DNA from: Nocardiopsis sinuspersici
GTDB taxonomy: Bacteria > Actinomycetota > Actinomycetes > Streptosporangiales > Streptosporangiaceae
Assembly: GCA_008638415.1 (NCBI GenBank)
Contig: VWVT01000001.1
Location: forward strand, 62,001 to 126,000
Length of the DNA stretch: 64,000 bases
Direction of reading: 5' to 3'
The notes beneath the pieces are model-generated. The model saw only the letters and a list, made by a program, of their open reading frames with translations. It did not search any database and was not told the origin of the DNA. This document shows, piece by piece, positions 56,856-64,000 of this stretch (within the stretch, counting starts at the first letter, position 1; every line of letters starts with the position of its first letter). Made by a program: the position numbers and the translations under genes.

Positions 56856-57018
56856 TTCTCGACTCGCACCACATTACTTACCAGTACCGTTCCACCCCAC
56901 CCCCTCCATCCCTTACTCTCTGTTTCGAAAACGTAACTCGACCAAAGACCCCGCGGCGGCTGAGTACCGCCCGGGGCCGTGGCCAGCAACTCCAACCTTT
57001 AACCAAAGGACTGCCAGC

Positions 57019-57279
57019 ATGCGTCAGTTTAGCGCTGCCCTTCTCGGCAGTGCCCTCGGGACGGCCAGGGCCCTCTTCGCTCCTTCGCGCGTACACCGCT
57101 CCGCCTCCGCGGCCGGGCGCCGTCACCGTTCCACCCGGGTCCGCCGCTACGTGTCCACGCCCGTTCCGGCCTCCGCGCCACCCGGCGAGGCCGTCCCTGC
57201 CGGACCCGTCGCCCTGGACCGGCCCGGACACCCGCGTGTGGGCCGCCCCGCCACGGTTCCGGCTCCTCCATCTCGATGA
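57019..57279 (+). CDS. Possible small basic protein
   Basis: An 86-codon frame with ATG and AAAGGA eight bases upstream. It begins RQFSAALLGSALGTARALFAP, then becomes Arg/Pro/Ala-rich. Short basic proteins with such starts occur in actinomycetes, but the composition is close to that of random high-GC frames, and no family is recognised. Treat as doubtful. Confidence 0.3.
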   Translation: MRQFSAALLGSALGTARALFAPSRVHRSASAAGRRHRSTRVRRYVSTPVPASAPPGEAVPAGPVALDRPGHPRVGRPATVPAPPSR

Positions 57280-57475
57280 GCACCGGCCAGAACAGGAAGT
57301 CCTCGTCAAAGGTTCCGTCTCCTGAGGAATCCGGATTCCGGCGTACCTCGACGTCCATGCCGCGAACATCCGCCTCGCCCTCCTGGGAGAGGGCGCCCGA
57401 CTCCGGGGAGAGGAGTCTCTGAGCGGAACGCACGTCCGCTCCGGCAACGAAGACCTTGCAGTACAAGAAATCCAC
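57234..57475 (-). pseudogene. Truncated coding fragment on the minus strand, family unknown
   Basis: From 57475 downward the frame reads like real protein (VDFLYCKVFVAGADVRSAQ, then VEVRRNPDSS and FLFWPVLIEMEEPE) with mostly G or C in third positions, then turns into Arg/Gly-rich nonsense after 57234. There is no ribosome site before GTG 57475. It looks like a gene remnant, perhaps another immunity protein given the neighbourhood, but I cannot name it. Confidence 0.4.
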
Positions 57476-57721
57476 CGACGTCTGGAGAGGCCCCGCAGGC
57501 CGCCTTGACTCGATCGGCCCTCCAAGGGATTCGGCCGGCCAGCCCCGCCGCAAGCGCCTGGCAGCCGTGCCGTCCGTGGCACCTGAGACCTCCGGCACCA
57601 GGGCTGTGCCTTGTCACGGGGATCCGGAGAACGGTGACGACTGCACGCCGGCGCGTGGTCCACGCGGCACAGGGTAGTCCTGGCTCTGACCGGGGACCGA
57701 ACTGCCAGGAGGGGACCACGG

Positions 57722-58600
57722 ATGAAGCGTCTGATCACGCGGGCGGGGGCCGTGCTGCTCACCGTGCTGGTGCTGTTGGTGGGCTACGGAGTACTGATAG
57801 AGCCGCGGTTCCTGCTGAACGAGGAACGGTTCACGGTGACGCTGCCGCAGTTGCCCGCCGACGCGCCGGAGAGGACCGTCGCGGTGTTCTCCGACCTGCA
57901 GATCGGCATGTGGTTCTCCAACGACGACATGGCGGAGGACATCGTGGAGAAGGTGGTCGAGGAGCGTCCGGCCGCCGTGCTCATCGGGGGTGACTTCGTC
58001 TACAGCCGCAGTCCCGAGCCCGCCGAACAAGTGGACGAGGTCGTCGAACTGCTCGCTCCGCTCACCGAGGCCGACATCCCGACCTTCGCGGTCCTCGGGA
58101 ACCACGACTACCGCGTCGACGCGTCGGAGGAGGTGGTCTCGGGCCTGGAGGGCATCGGGATACGCGTCCTGCGCAACGAGGCGGCCCCGATACCCGGTGC
58201 CGGGGCGGGCGACACGGCGCTGCACGTGGTCGGGCTGGGTCCGGCTCGGCCCGACCGCACCGACGTCGACGCGGCGCTCGCCGAGCTGCCGGACGGTGCG
58301 CCGAGGGTGGTGCTCATGCACAATCCGACGTCGTTTCCCAGGCTGCCCGCGGGCAGTGCGCCGCTGGCCTCGGCCGGACACACGCACTGCGGCCAGATCA
58401 CCATCCCGTTCTTCCCGCTGTGGTCCTATGCCGAGCTCACGAGCAAGGAGCGCACTGTCACCGACGGATGGGCTCCCTCCGGATACGGTGCCGACGGAAA
58501 CCGGCTCCACGTCAACTGCGGCATCGGGTTCAGCCTCGTCCCCATGCGGATAGCGGCGTTTCCACAGGTGGTGTTCTTCGACCTGCGCGGAGCGGCGTGA
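57722..58600 (+). CDS. Membrane-anchored metallophosphoesterase
   Basis: A 292-residue calcineurin-like phosphoesterase. An N-terminal hydrophobic anchor covers about residues 8-27. The metal-site motifs occur in order: FSDLQIG, GGDFVYSR, LGNHDY, LMHNPTSF and AGHTHCGQITIP. This layout is that of YkuE/YaeI-type enzymes, which act on lipid-linked or small phosphodiesters at the membrane. It sits alone between immunity remnants. The substrate is unknown. Confidence 0.9.
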   Translation: MKRLITRAGAVLLTVLVLLVGYGVLIEPRFLLNEERFTVTLPQLPADAPERTVAVFSDLQIGMWFSNDDMAEDIVEKVVEERPAAVLIGGDFVYSRSPEPAEQVDEVVELLAPLTEADIPTFAVLGNHDYRVDASEEVVSGLEGIGIRVLRNEAAPIPGAGAGDTALHVVGLGPARPDRTDVDAALAELPDGAPRVVLMHNPTSFPRLPAGSAPLASAGHTHCGQITIPFFPLWSYAELTSKERTVTDGWAPSGYGADGNRLHVNCGIGFSLVPMRIAAFPQVVFFDLRGAA

Positions 58601-58666
58601 CGGATCGGAGAGCCGCACCGCCACAAGCCTCTCCCCGTCACACCGGTGCCGTATGCGATAAACGCA

Positions 58667-58795
58667 CTAGATGGGGAACTCGCCGTACCAGGAACGCTGG
58701 AGAACGTGCTTGGGCAGGTCGTCCGGGCTCAGACCGGGGGCGGAGTCGGGAACGACCTGGCTGAGGCCGCAGGCCAGGCAGGCGTCACCGATGCG
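58667..58795 (-). pseudogene. 3' remnant of an Imm49-family gene
   Basis: Read on the minus strand, the 42 codons before the TAG at 58669-58667 encode DACLACGLSQ and end in DDLPKHVLQRSWYGEFPI. This matches the last 40 residues of the intact Imm49 protein at 54106-54990 (LPKHLVQRSWYGEFPV) almost residue for residue. The fragment is in frame with, and directly after, the TGA stop of the YezG-like gene upstream, so the 5' part of Imm49 was deleted exactly at that junction. Confidence 0.8.
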
Positions 58796-59260
58796 TCAGT
58801 TCCCGCGATCAGAATTTGCCTCATCGATTTTCTCACGCAACCATTCTGGCATAAAATCTTCACTACGAGGAAAGAGCTCCACCTCCCGAATATACTCGCG
58901 AAGATCGGGCTCGAAGAGAAACTGAGGATGATCATCATAGTCGAACTCAGACCTATACCTTCCTTCACTCCAAAGCATCAGCCTGAGGGAGAACCAAGCA
59001 CCCTCGCCCTCCTTGTACATCCCGGCCCTTAGCTTCATGCACTTCATTCCAGAGTCAGGCGGAAGTTCAGTTCTGACAAATTCCCCATCCTCTTTCTGCA
59101 CCTCGATTACTTCATTAGCATAGGCTCCCATGATTCTCACGTGGTAAACCGCGGACCCCCATTCATCGGGAAAGAAACCCGGAAGTCCGGAGGCGATGCC
59201 GACGATCGCTTCCTGCTCTTCGGTCGGCCCCATGTGGCCCTTTTCCCTGCCGTACATCAT
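58796..59260 (-). CDS. Second YezG-like (DUF600) immunity protein, orphan
   Basis: A 154-residue paralogue of the immunity protein at 53255-53722. Shared landmarks are KGHMGPTEEQEAI near the start, LRAGMYKEGEGAWFSL, FDYDDHPQF and VELFPRSEDFMPEWLREKI. It appears intact. Its ATG directly abuts the TAG of a short upstream frame, as an immunity gene follows a toxin gene. No full toxin is present, so it is an orphan that could still protect against foreign toxins. The coding bases are AT-richer than the chromosome. Confidence 0.8.
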   Translation of the reverse strand: MMYGREKGHMGPTEEQEAIVGIASGLPGFFPDEWGSAVYHVRIMGAYANEVIEVQKEDGEFVRTELPPDSGMKCMKLRAGMYKEGEGAWFSLRLMLWSEGRYRSEFDYDDHPQFLFEPDLREYIREVELFPRSEDFMPEWLREKIDEANSDRGN

Positions 59261-59503
59261 CTATTCCTCGGCCAACTCGCCGGCGATACGGTGCGCCCTG
59301 CCCTGCGTGAAGCACCCGCCCGAGAGCAGACTTCCTCCACGTGAGTTCGCTTCGAACGCGAACACCGTATTACTTGTTCCTCTGCGACACATACCATTCG
59401 ACCCCGGGCCCTGCGGCTCTGGATGTGCTGACTCTCCATAGGCCGGTTTCAGTCCAGTCTTGCCAGGACCACCACCTCCGCCGGCTGCTATCGACCCTCG
59501 CAC
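59261..59503 (-). pseudogene. Possible toxin C-terminal remnant before the orphan immunity gene
   Basis: An 80-codon frame whose stop TAG abuts the ATG of the orphan YezG-like gene. It reads SNGMCRRGTSNTVFAFEANSR and ends with HRIAGELAEE. I recognise no toxin family. The position, mirroring toxin then immunity at 53258, is the main evidence. Just upstream (59607-59960, another frame) the minus strand has a Gly/Asp-rich stretch (TSGDGDGDGDGS) similar in style to the linker of the intact toxin. Confidence 0.4.
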
Positions 59504-60134
59504 CCCCTGTCATTTTGAAGACCCCACACCCGGCACCGGAAACCGGGCCTCCCTGACCAACCCTCTTCTTGGAATCCGACGACAGGCCCCTCAGGATCTA
59601 CGGGGTTCACTCCTTCGTTGAACCCAGGGCCGGACTCCTCCATATCCTCAACGGACCCTGCCGGATAAACCTAAAAGGTTCTCCCGCGGGAGTTCGCGCC
59701 CCATCGCCCCCTCGCGCGCTACTCCCCGGACGTTCGCTTCCGTATTCGATTCGGGCGGAACCGTCGCCGTCGCCGTCACCGTCGCCGGACGTCGAGCCGG
59801 TATCGAAGGTGCCGCCCCGGGGTGTCCTGGACGGGCCGTCGCCGTTGCCGGAGTCCGGGTCGCGTGAGGCCGCGCTCCCCGTGTTCACCGCACACGTCCC
59901 ATCCGAGCCGCTCGTGGGCGTCCGCCTGAGACGGGAGCCGCCCGGGAGCCGCTCCGGCTCCCGTCCCCGGCCTCCGGCCTCCCGGGCCCTCCGGCGAGGG
60001 AACCGCGAACGGCCACGACAAGGCCCGATACTCACCGTGATTATGTTGCGACTCTTTGCAAGAATATGGTCACGCTCCGAACAGGCCAGTTCTCCAGCGC
60101 GCCCGTACGACCGCACGACCAGGAAGAGTCCTCC
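59504..60134. other. Gene-free stretch, probably decayed toxin DNA
   Basis: No frame on either strand is convincing. It includes a GTCGCC-type simple repeat at about 59760-59795 (which encodes Gly/Asp repeats on the minus strand) and a promoter-like AT-richer patch at 60030-60070 before the beta-propeller gene. The minus strand may be leftover toxin linker. Confidence 0.4.
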
Positions 60135-61424
60135 GTGAAATCCAGCCGCCCGTTCCTCGCCCTGACCATGGGCACGATGCTCCTGCTCCCCGTCGGAGCC
60201 GCGACGGCCGCGTCCGCGGCACCGACCGCGCCGGCGGCACCTCCGGCGGACCACTCCCGCGTGGTCGGCGAGCAACCCGTGCGGTGGACGCCGCACGTCC
60301 TGGACGGAGCGGTCAAGGACATCCTGCGGATCGGCGACACCGTCGTCGTCGCCGGGAGCTTCTCACGGGTCGCCGAGGCCGGAGGCGGACGCACCCACGA
60401 CCTCCACCACCTGTTCGCGTTCGAGCACGGCACCGGTCGGATCCTCCGGGGGTTCTCGCCGAACGTGGACGGCACCGTCACCTCGCTGGCCCCCGGGCCC
60501 GGCCGGACGGTGATCATCGGCGGCGAGTTCGACTCCGTCGACGGCCGCGACTCGGAAGGGCTGGCCCGCCTGTCGCTCCGTGACGGCCGGGCCGCGTTCT
60601 GGTTCCGCGCCTCCCTCGACGGGGGCACCGCCCACCGCGTCGCCAGCGACGGCGAGCACCTGTACGTGGGAGGCGACTTCACCGGGGTCAACGGCGTGGA
60701 ACGCACCGCGCTGGCCCGTCTCGACGCGCGGACCGGCGCGGTGGACGAGGAGTTCGCTCCGCGCGTGTCCGACCCGCGCAGGAGCGTCCTCAAGGTGCAG
60801 GAACTGGCGCTGAGCCCGGACGGGCGGCGACTGGTCGTCAACGGCACTTTCACGAAGGTGGACGGGCACGACCGCTACCAGATCGCCATGATCGACACCG
60901 CCGACGGCTCGGTCACCCCGTGGTCCACGTCGGCCTACGCGGCGGACTGCGACTACTCGCTGATGCAGACCTACATGCGGCAGATGGACTTCTCCCCCGA
61001 CGGCTCGTACTTCGCCGTGGTGACCGCGGGCGGGCCGAAGGTCAAGCCGGGCCTGTGCAAGTCCGCGGCGCGCTTCGAGAACACCGACACCCCCGACTCC
61101 GAGCCCACCTGGAGCAACAAGACCGGTGGCGACTCGCTGTACTCGGTGGAGATCACCTCGTCGGCGGTGTACGTGGGCGGGCACCAGCGCTGGATGGACA
61201 ACCCCGAGGGCGCGCTCAACCCCGGACCCGGTTCGGTGGCGCGCGAGGGCATCGCGGCGGTGGACCCGGAGACCGGCAAGGCCCTGCCCTGGAACCCCGG
61301 CCGCACGCGCGGGCACGGCGCGGAGGCCCTGCACGCCACCTCCGGCGGGCTGTACGTGGGCAGCGACACCGAGCGCCTGGCCGGCGAGTACCACGCCCGC
61401 CTGGGGATGTTCCCGCTCTCCTGA
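60135..61424 (+). CDS. Secreted beta-propeller protein
   Basis: A 429-residue exported protein. The signal peptide spans about residues 1-33 (cleavage near ASA-APT). The rest consists of repeating four-stranded blades, each with a glycine-rich phrase such as VVVAGSFSRVAE, VIIGGEFDSVDG, LYVGGDFTGVNG, LVVNGTFTKVDG and VYVGGHQRWM. This is the delta-60/DUF5122-type propeller found in secreted actinomycete proteins. There is no catalytic domain; a binding role is likely. GTG 60135 has AGGAAGAG upstream. Confidence 0.85.
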   Translation: MKSSRPFLALTMGTMLLLPVGAATAASAAPTAPAAPPADHSRVVGEQPVRWTPHVLDGAVKDILRIGDTVVVAGSFSRVAEAGGGRTHDLHHLFAFEHGTGRILRGFSPNVDGTVTSLAPGPGRTVIIGGEFDSVDGRDSEGLARLSLRDGRAAFWFRASLDGGTAHRVASDGEHLYVGGDFTGVNGVERTALARLDARTGAVDEEFAPRVSDPRRSVLKVQELALSPDGRRLVVNGTFTKVDGHDRYQIAMIDTADGSVTPWSTSAYAADCDYSLMQTYMRQMDFSPDGSYFAVVTAGGPKVKPGLCKSAARFENTDTPDSEPTWSNKTGGDSLYSVEITSSAVYVGGHQRWMDNPEGALNPGPGSVAREGIAAVDPETGKALPWNPGRTRGHGAEALHATSGGLYVGSDTERLAGEYHARLGMFPLS

Positions 61425-61881
61425 GGCCGGGGCGGATCAGGCCGCGGGGTGCGCGAGCGCGCCCCCCGCGGCCGCGGTGCCCGGACTCGTCCGTTCCGCT
61501 GAGCGACTGCTGGACGCGCTGGGGTGAGAGGCCGACGACGTCCGCCATGGCCCGCTGTGTGAGACCCGCCTTCCGCAGGGTCTCCAGCGCCCGGGCCCGA
61601 CTGCGGTCGCGCTCGTCTTGGGACCGCCGGAACTCCTCCTCCGCCACGAGGTACTGGAGGACTTCCTCGGTCGCGTCCTCACCGCCGGACTCGTAACGCC
61701 AGGTGATCGTGAAGTCCTCGGGATCGCTGCCCGCCAGACCGGCGATGAACTCCGGCGCCTCGTCCTCGATCTCGGAGAAGTGCGGATAGTCGGCCACTCC
61801 CGCGACGTTCTCCGGCAGGCCGTCGATGGTGACGGCCCACAGGTCTTCGTCCCGGATGACGGTCACGGTGTAGCCGGTCAC
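61216..61881 (-). CDS. HicB-like antitoxin with C-terminal helix-turn-helix, apparently run-on
   Basis: The convincing part is residues 1-125: a partial RNase H-like HicB domain (YTVTVIRDEDLWAVTIDGLP, then FIAGLAGSDPEDFTITW) and a helix-turn-helix (RKAGLTQRAMADVVGLSPQRVQQSL). Homologues end about here. In this copy the frame has no stop and continues for some 95 Arg/Gly/Pro-rich codons to 61216, overlapping the 3' end of the propeller gene by 209 bases on the other strand. GTG 61881 overlaps the toxin stop by 4 bases. The true end may be a lost stop codon. Confidence 0.65.
   Translation of the reverse strand: MTGYTVTVIRDEDLWAVTIDGLPENVAGVADYPHFSEIEDEAPEFIAGLAGSDPEDFTITWRYESGGEDATEEVLQYLVAEEEFRRSQDERDRSRARALETLRKAGLTQRAMADVVGLSPQRVQQSLSGTDESGHRGRGGRARAPRGLIRPGLRRAGTSPGGRGTRRPGARCRCPRTARRRWRAGPPRRARACGRGSRAGPCRSPGPPPRCPRAPPNRVRG
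61441..61472. terminator. Hairpin between convergent genes
   Basis: GCCGCGGGG (61441-61449) pairs with CCCCGCGGC (61464-61472), enclosing a GCGC-rich loop that can pair further. It lies 16 bases after the propeller stop and inside the run-on part of the antitoxin frame on the other strand. Confidence 0.6.
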
Positions 61882-62135
61882 GACTTCTCCATCCACTTCT
61901 CTCCGAACGGATGCTCCAGGCTGTCTTCGATACCTTGCGGCACGGTCCGGCCCAGCCCCCTGGGATGGTCCGTGAGGCCGAAGCAACCGGTCGTTTCCCC
62001 GTCGGCGCCGACGACGTAGTGCTTGTGCGAACCCTCCCACCGGCCCTTGAGCTCCTCCACACGCAAGCCGTTCTTCCGCGCCATCCGGCGCACCAGGGCG
62101 AGTAGGACCCGCGCCCTCGTCCGCTTGTCGACCAT
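61878..62135 (-). CDS. HicA-like toxin
   Basis: An 85-residue basic protein, first of the pair. VEELKGRWEGSHKHYVV holds the HicA Gly-Ser-His motif with its catalytic His. It is followed by TDHPRGLGRTVPQGI, the family's second half. HicA toxins cleave mRNA. ATG 62135 gives the usual length, but no good ribosome site is seen, and an upstream start is possible. The order toxin then antitoxin with a 4-base overlap is typical. Confidence 0.65.
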   Translation of the reverse strand: MVDKRTRARVLLALVRRMARKNGLRVEELKGRWEGSHKHYVVGADGETTGCFGLTDHPRGLGRTVPQGIEDSLEHPFGEKWMEKS

Positions 62136-62233
62136 GGGTCGAAAGCCGGCCCCTGGCCGGGCAGGCATCCAGCGAACTAGACCATCCTGCCTACGACCTC
62201 GTCGGTCAAGGATTGCCGGAACCAACCAAGACT

Positions 62234-62270
62234 CCTTGGCCAACGACCCTTGGCCAAGAAGCCTTGGGCA
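62234..62270. promoter_or_regulatory. Triple CCTTGG repeat before the ArsR gene
   Basis: CCTTGGCCAA occurs at 62234-62243 and 62248-62257, and CCTTGGGCA at 62262-62270, with a 14-base period. The first two contain the 8-base palindrome TTGGCCAA. The array ends 14 bases before the ATG at 62285, so a bound dimeric regulator would block transcription or translation of its own gene. Likely the operator of the ArsR protein. Confidence 0.55.
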
Positions 62271-62284
62271 TCTACGGTGACGTC

Positions 62285-62902
62285 ATGAACGACGACACCT
62301 CCCGCGACACCGGCGTTCCCGACCCTTTCGCGAAGGCCGCCACCCTCGACGCGCGCTCCCTCCGGGGACTGGCCCATCCCCTGCGCATACGCATCCTCAA
62401 CCTCCTCCAGGACCGGGGCCCCGCCACCGGCAAGACCGTGTCGGAGTGGGTGGACACCTCCTCGGCCTCGGCCAGCTACCACCTGCGCCGGCTCGCGGCC
62501 CACGGGTTCATCGAGGAGGACCCGGACATGGGCACCTCGCGGGAGCGCTGGTGGCGCGCCCGGCACGAGGGCTTCCGCTTCCCCGAACACCTGGACACCG
62601 AAGAACCCGAGCTGAGCACCGCCGTGCGCATGGCCCTGGCCGTCGGCTGGAGCGAGCGGCTGGCCGCGGCGGTCAACATGTGGGCGGTCCAGCCCGAGGG
62701 CTGGCGCGAGGCCCAGGTCATGTCCGGGCGGCGCACCGAGCTCACGCTGGAGGAGTTCGCCGCCTTCCGTGAGGAGGTCCGCGCGCTCTTCGACCGCTAC
62801 GCGCGCGAGGGCGAGGCCCCCGGGAGCCGCCCGGTGCACATCCAGCTCGCCGCCTTCCCCGACCCGGAGGACCGGGGCTCCGACGGGGAGGGGAGGACGT
62901 GA
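62285..62902 (+). CDS. ArsR-family winged-helix regulator of the adjacent exporter
   Basis: A 205-residue regulator. The winged helix is at about residues 20-85: LRGLAHPLRIRILNLLQDRG, then SSASASYHLRRLAAHGFIEED, the ArsR/SmtB recognition helix and wing. There is no obvious metal-binding CXC motif, and the C-terminal half has another helical domain, as in DUF-type drug-responsive members. Its stop overlaps the MFS gene by 4 bases. It probably represses itself and the exporter. Confidence 0.88.
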   Translation: MNDDTSRDTGVPDPFAKAATLDARSLRGLAHPLRIRILNLLQDRGPATGKTVSEWVDTSSASASYHLRRLAAHGFIEEDPDMGTSRERWWRARHEGFRFPEHLDTEEPELSTAVRMALAVGWSERLAAAVNMWAVQPEGWREAQVMSGRRTELTLEEFAAFREEVRALFDRYAREGEAPGSRPVHIQLAAFPDPEDRGSDGEGRT

Positions 62903-64000
62903 GGGGCGTCGCGGGCCTGGTCACGGCCGAGGCGCTCTGCTACACCGCCACCCGGGTGGCGATGATCGCCATCCCCTGGTTCGTGCTGGAGAGCACCGGC
63001 AGCCCGGTGTCCATGGGGCTGGTGGCCTTCTTCGAGATCGGCTCCTACACCCTGGCGCGGCTGTTCGGCGGGCCCCTTCTCGACCGGGCGGGCCAGCGCG
63101 CGGTGAGCGTGCGCGCCGACCTCGTCGCCGCCGGCGCGGTGGCCTGTGTCCCGCTGCTGTACTCCGCCGGGCTGCTGCCCTTCCCCGTGCTCCTGGCGCT
63201 GGTGACCCTGGTCGGCCTGGCCACCGGGCCCGCGGAGGCCGCCAAGGTGTCCATGGCGCCGGCCGTCGCCGAACGCACCGGCACCCGCGTCGAGCGGGTC
63301 ACCGGGCTCACCGGCACCGTGGACCGGCTCTCCATGACCGTCGGCCCGGTTCTCGCGGGCGGGTTCGTTTCCCTGGCCGGACCGCTTCCGGCCCTGTACG
63401 CGAACGCCGTCCTGCTGGTCGCGGCGGCGGCGACCCTGGCCGCCACCCAGCCCCGGGACCGGCCCGCACCGGGGACGGACCCCGAGGCCGGATCGGGCTA
63501 CCTGGTCCGGCTGCGCACCGGGTGGAGGGTGATCTGGACCGACACCACCCTGCGCGCCCTGGTGGTCATGCTCGCGGTCACCAACATGATCGACATGTCC
63601 GTGACGTCGGTGCTGCTGCCGGTGTGGGTGCGGGAGAACGGCATGGGACCGGCGGTCGTCGGCCTCATGGGCGGAGTGCTGGGCGCGGCGTCCGTGGCCG
63701 GCTCGCTCGTGGCCACGGCGGTCGGGCACCTGCTGCCCCGGCGGGCGGTGTTCTTCGCGGGGCTGGTGGTCGCGGGACCGCCCCGCCTGCTGGTGCTGGC
63801 GCTGGACGTGCCGCTGTGGGCGGTCCTGGCCGTGTGGGGCCTGTGCGGGCTCGGCGGCGGCGTGCTCAACCCGATCCTGAGCACGGTCCTCTTCGAGCGC
63901 CTGCCCCGCCACGTCGTGGGGCGGGGAACCGCGATGATCGGCGCGCTGACCCGTGTGGCGGCCCCGCTCGGCGCCCCCGTGGTGGGCGCGGCGCTGGGCC
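62899..64000 (+). CDS. MFS transporter (cut by the window end)
   Basis: The frame from GTG 62899 stays open to the edge, about 367 codons. It has at least ten hydrophobic segments and a typical N-terminal half: FFEIGSYTLARLFGGPLLDRAGQRAV, the motif-A loop after helix 2. The layout matches actinobacterial drug or small-molecule exporters of the MFS_3 type. GGGGAGGGGAGGA precedes the start, which overlaps the ArsR stop (GTGA). The C-terminus lies outside the window. Confidence 0.88.
   Translation, partial: MRGVAGLVTAEALCYTATRVAMIAIPWFVLESTGSPVSMGLVAFFEIGSYTLARLFGGPLLDRAGQRAVSVRADLVAAGAVACVPLLYSAGLLPFPVLLALVTLVGLATGPAEAAKVSMAPAVAERTGTRVERVTGLTGTVDRLSMTVGPVLAGGFVSLAGPLPALYANAVLLVAAAATLAATQPRDRPAPGTDPEAGSGYLVRLRTGWRVIWTDTTLRALVVMLAVTNMIDMSVTSVLLPVWVRENGMGPAVVGLMGGVLGAASVAGSLVATAVGHLLPRRAVFFAGLVVAGPPRLLVLALDVPLWAVLAVWGLCGLGGGVLNPILSTVLFERLPRHVVGRGTAMIGALTRVAAPLGAPVVGAALG

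Noticed and set aside
58646..59032. Plus-strand open frame of 128 codons
   Set aside because: It is antisense to the Imm49 remnant and the orphan YezG-like gene, which explain the sequence better.
59569..60138. Plus-strand open frame of 189 codons
   Set aside because: Pro/Ser/Arg-rich with no domain or ribosome site, and it overlaps the start of the beta-propeller gene.
1..64000. rRNA or tRNA genes, prophage or insertion-sequence ends
   Set aside because: None was recognised on either strand: no transposase or integrase frame and no cloverleaf could be supported.

Overview
The window is chromosomal DNA from a high-GC actinomycete. The GC-rich third codon positions, the frequent GTG and TTG starts, and several hallmark gene families (a DUF397 module, a DUF5753 helix-turn-helix regulator, a SigJ/ECF41-type sigma factor, korAB, and a menaquinone-linked 14-subunit nuo operon with neighbouring men genes) point to Streptomycetales/Streptosporangiales. 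A Nocardiopsis-like organism is my best guess, by inference only. I recognised no rRNA, tRNA or CRISPR array.

Layout. 0-8.5 kb (+ strand): 2-oxoacid:ferredoxin oxidoreductase korAB, an NAD(P)-binding protein, a Gln/Tyr/Gly-repeat protein, two tandem secreted microproteins, a GNAT acetyltransferase (-), and an ECF41-type sigma factor coupled to an FAD oxidoreductase. 8.5-15 kb: a VOC protein, a frameshifted Uma2 nuclease remnant, and a CitA/CitB-type two-component system divergent from a tctCBA tricarboxylate transporter. 15-19 kb: two coupled ABC exporter half-transporters. 18.9-19.6 kb: a gene-free stretch with three structured repeats, then a MerR-like regulator. 20-24.5 kb: a LacI regulator with a sugar ABC importer and a palindromic operator. 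24.7-29 kb: msrA, a RarD-like permease and two large acidic secreted proteins.

29-49 kb (- strand) is one respiratory block: menG, menJ, nuoABCDEFGHIJKLMN and a polyprenyl diphosphate synthase. Prenyl-tail synthesis, ring methylation, tail reduction and the NADH:menaquinone reductase that uses the product are therefore side by side. A near-ideal Rex (NADH/NAD+ sensor) operator lies upstream of menJ, so redox control of the block is likely.

49-60 kb is accessory. A 1000-residue polymorphic toxin with a C-terminal DNA/RNA nuclease domain is followed by a YezG-like immunity gene, a fragment resembling the end of HsdS, and an Imm49 gene. About 4 kb further on, the same order (toxin end, YezG-like gene, Imm49 end) recurs in inverted and decayed form. 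Between the two copies sit an anti-sigma-type ATPase/XRE/DUF397 module, an unassigned truncated gene, and a metallophosphoesterase. 60-64 kb carries a secreted beta-propeller, a HicBA-like toxin-antitoxin pair whose antitoxin frame runs on past its expected end, and an ArsR regulator (with a triple TTGG repeat in its promoter) coupled to an MFS exporter cut by the window edge.
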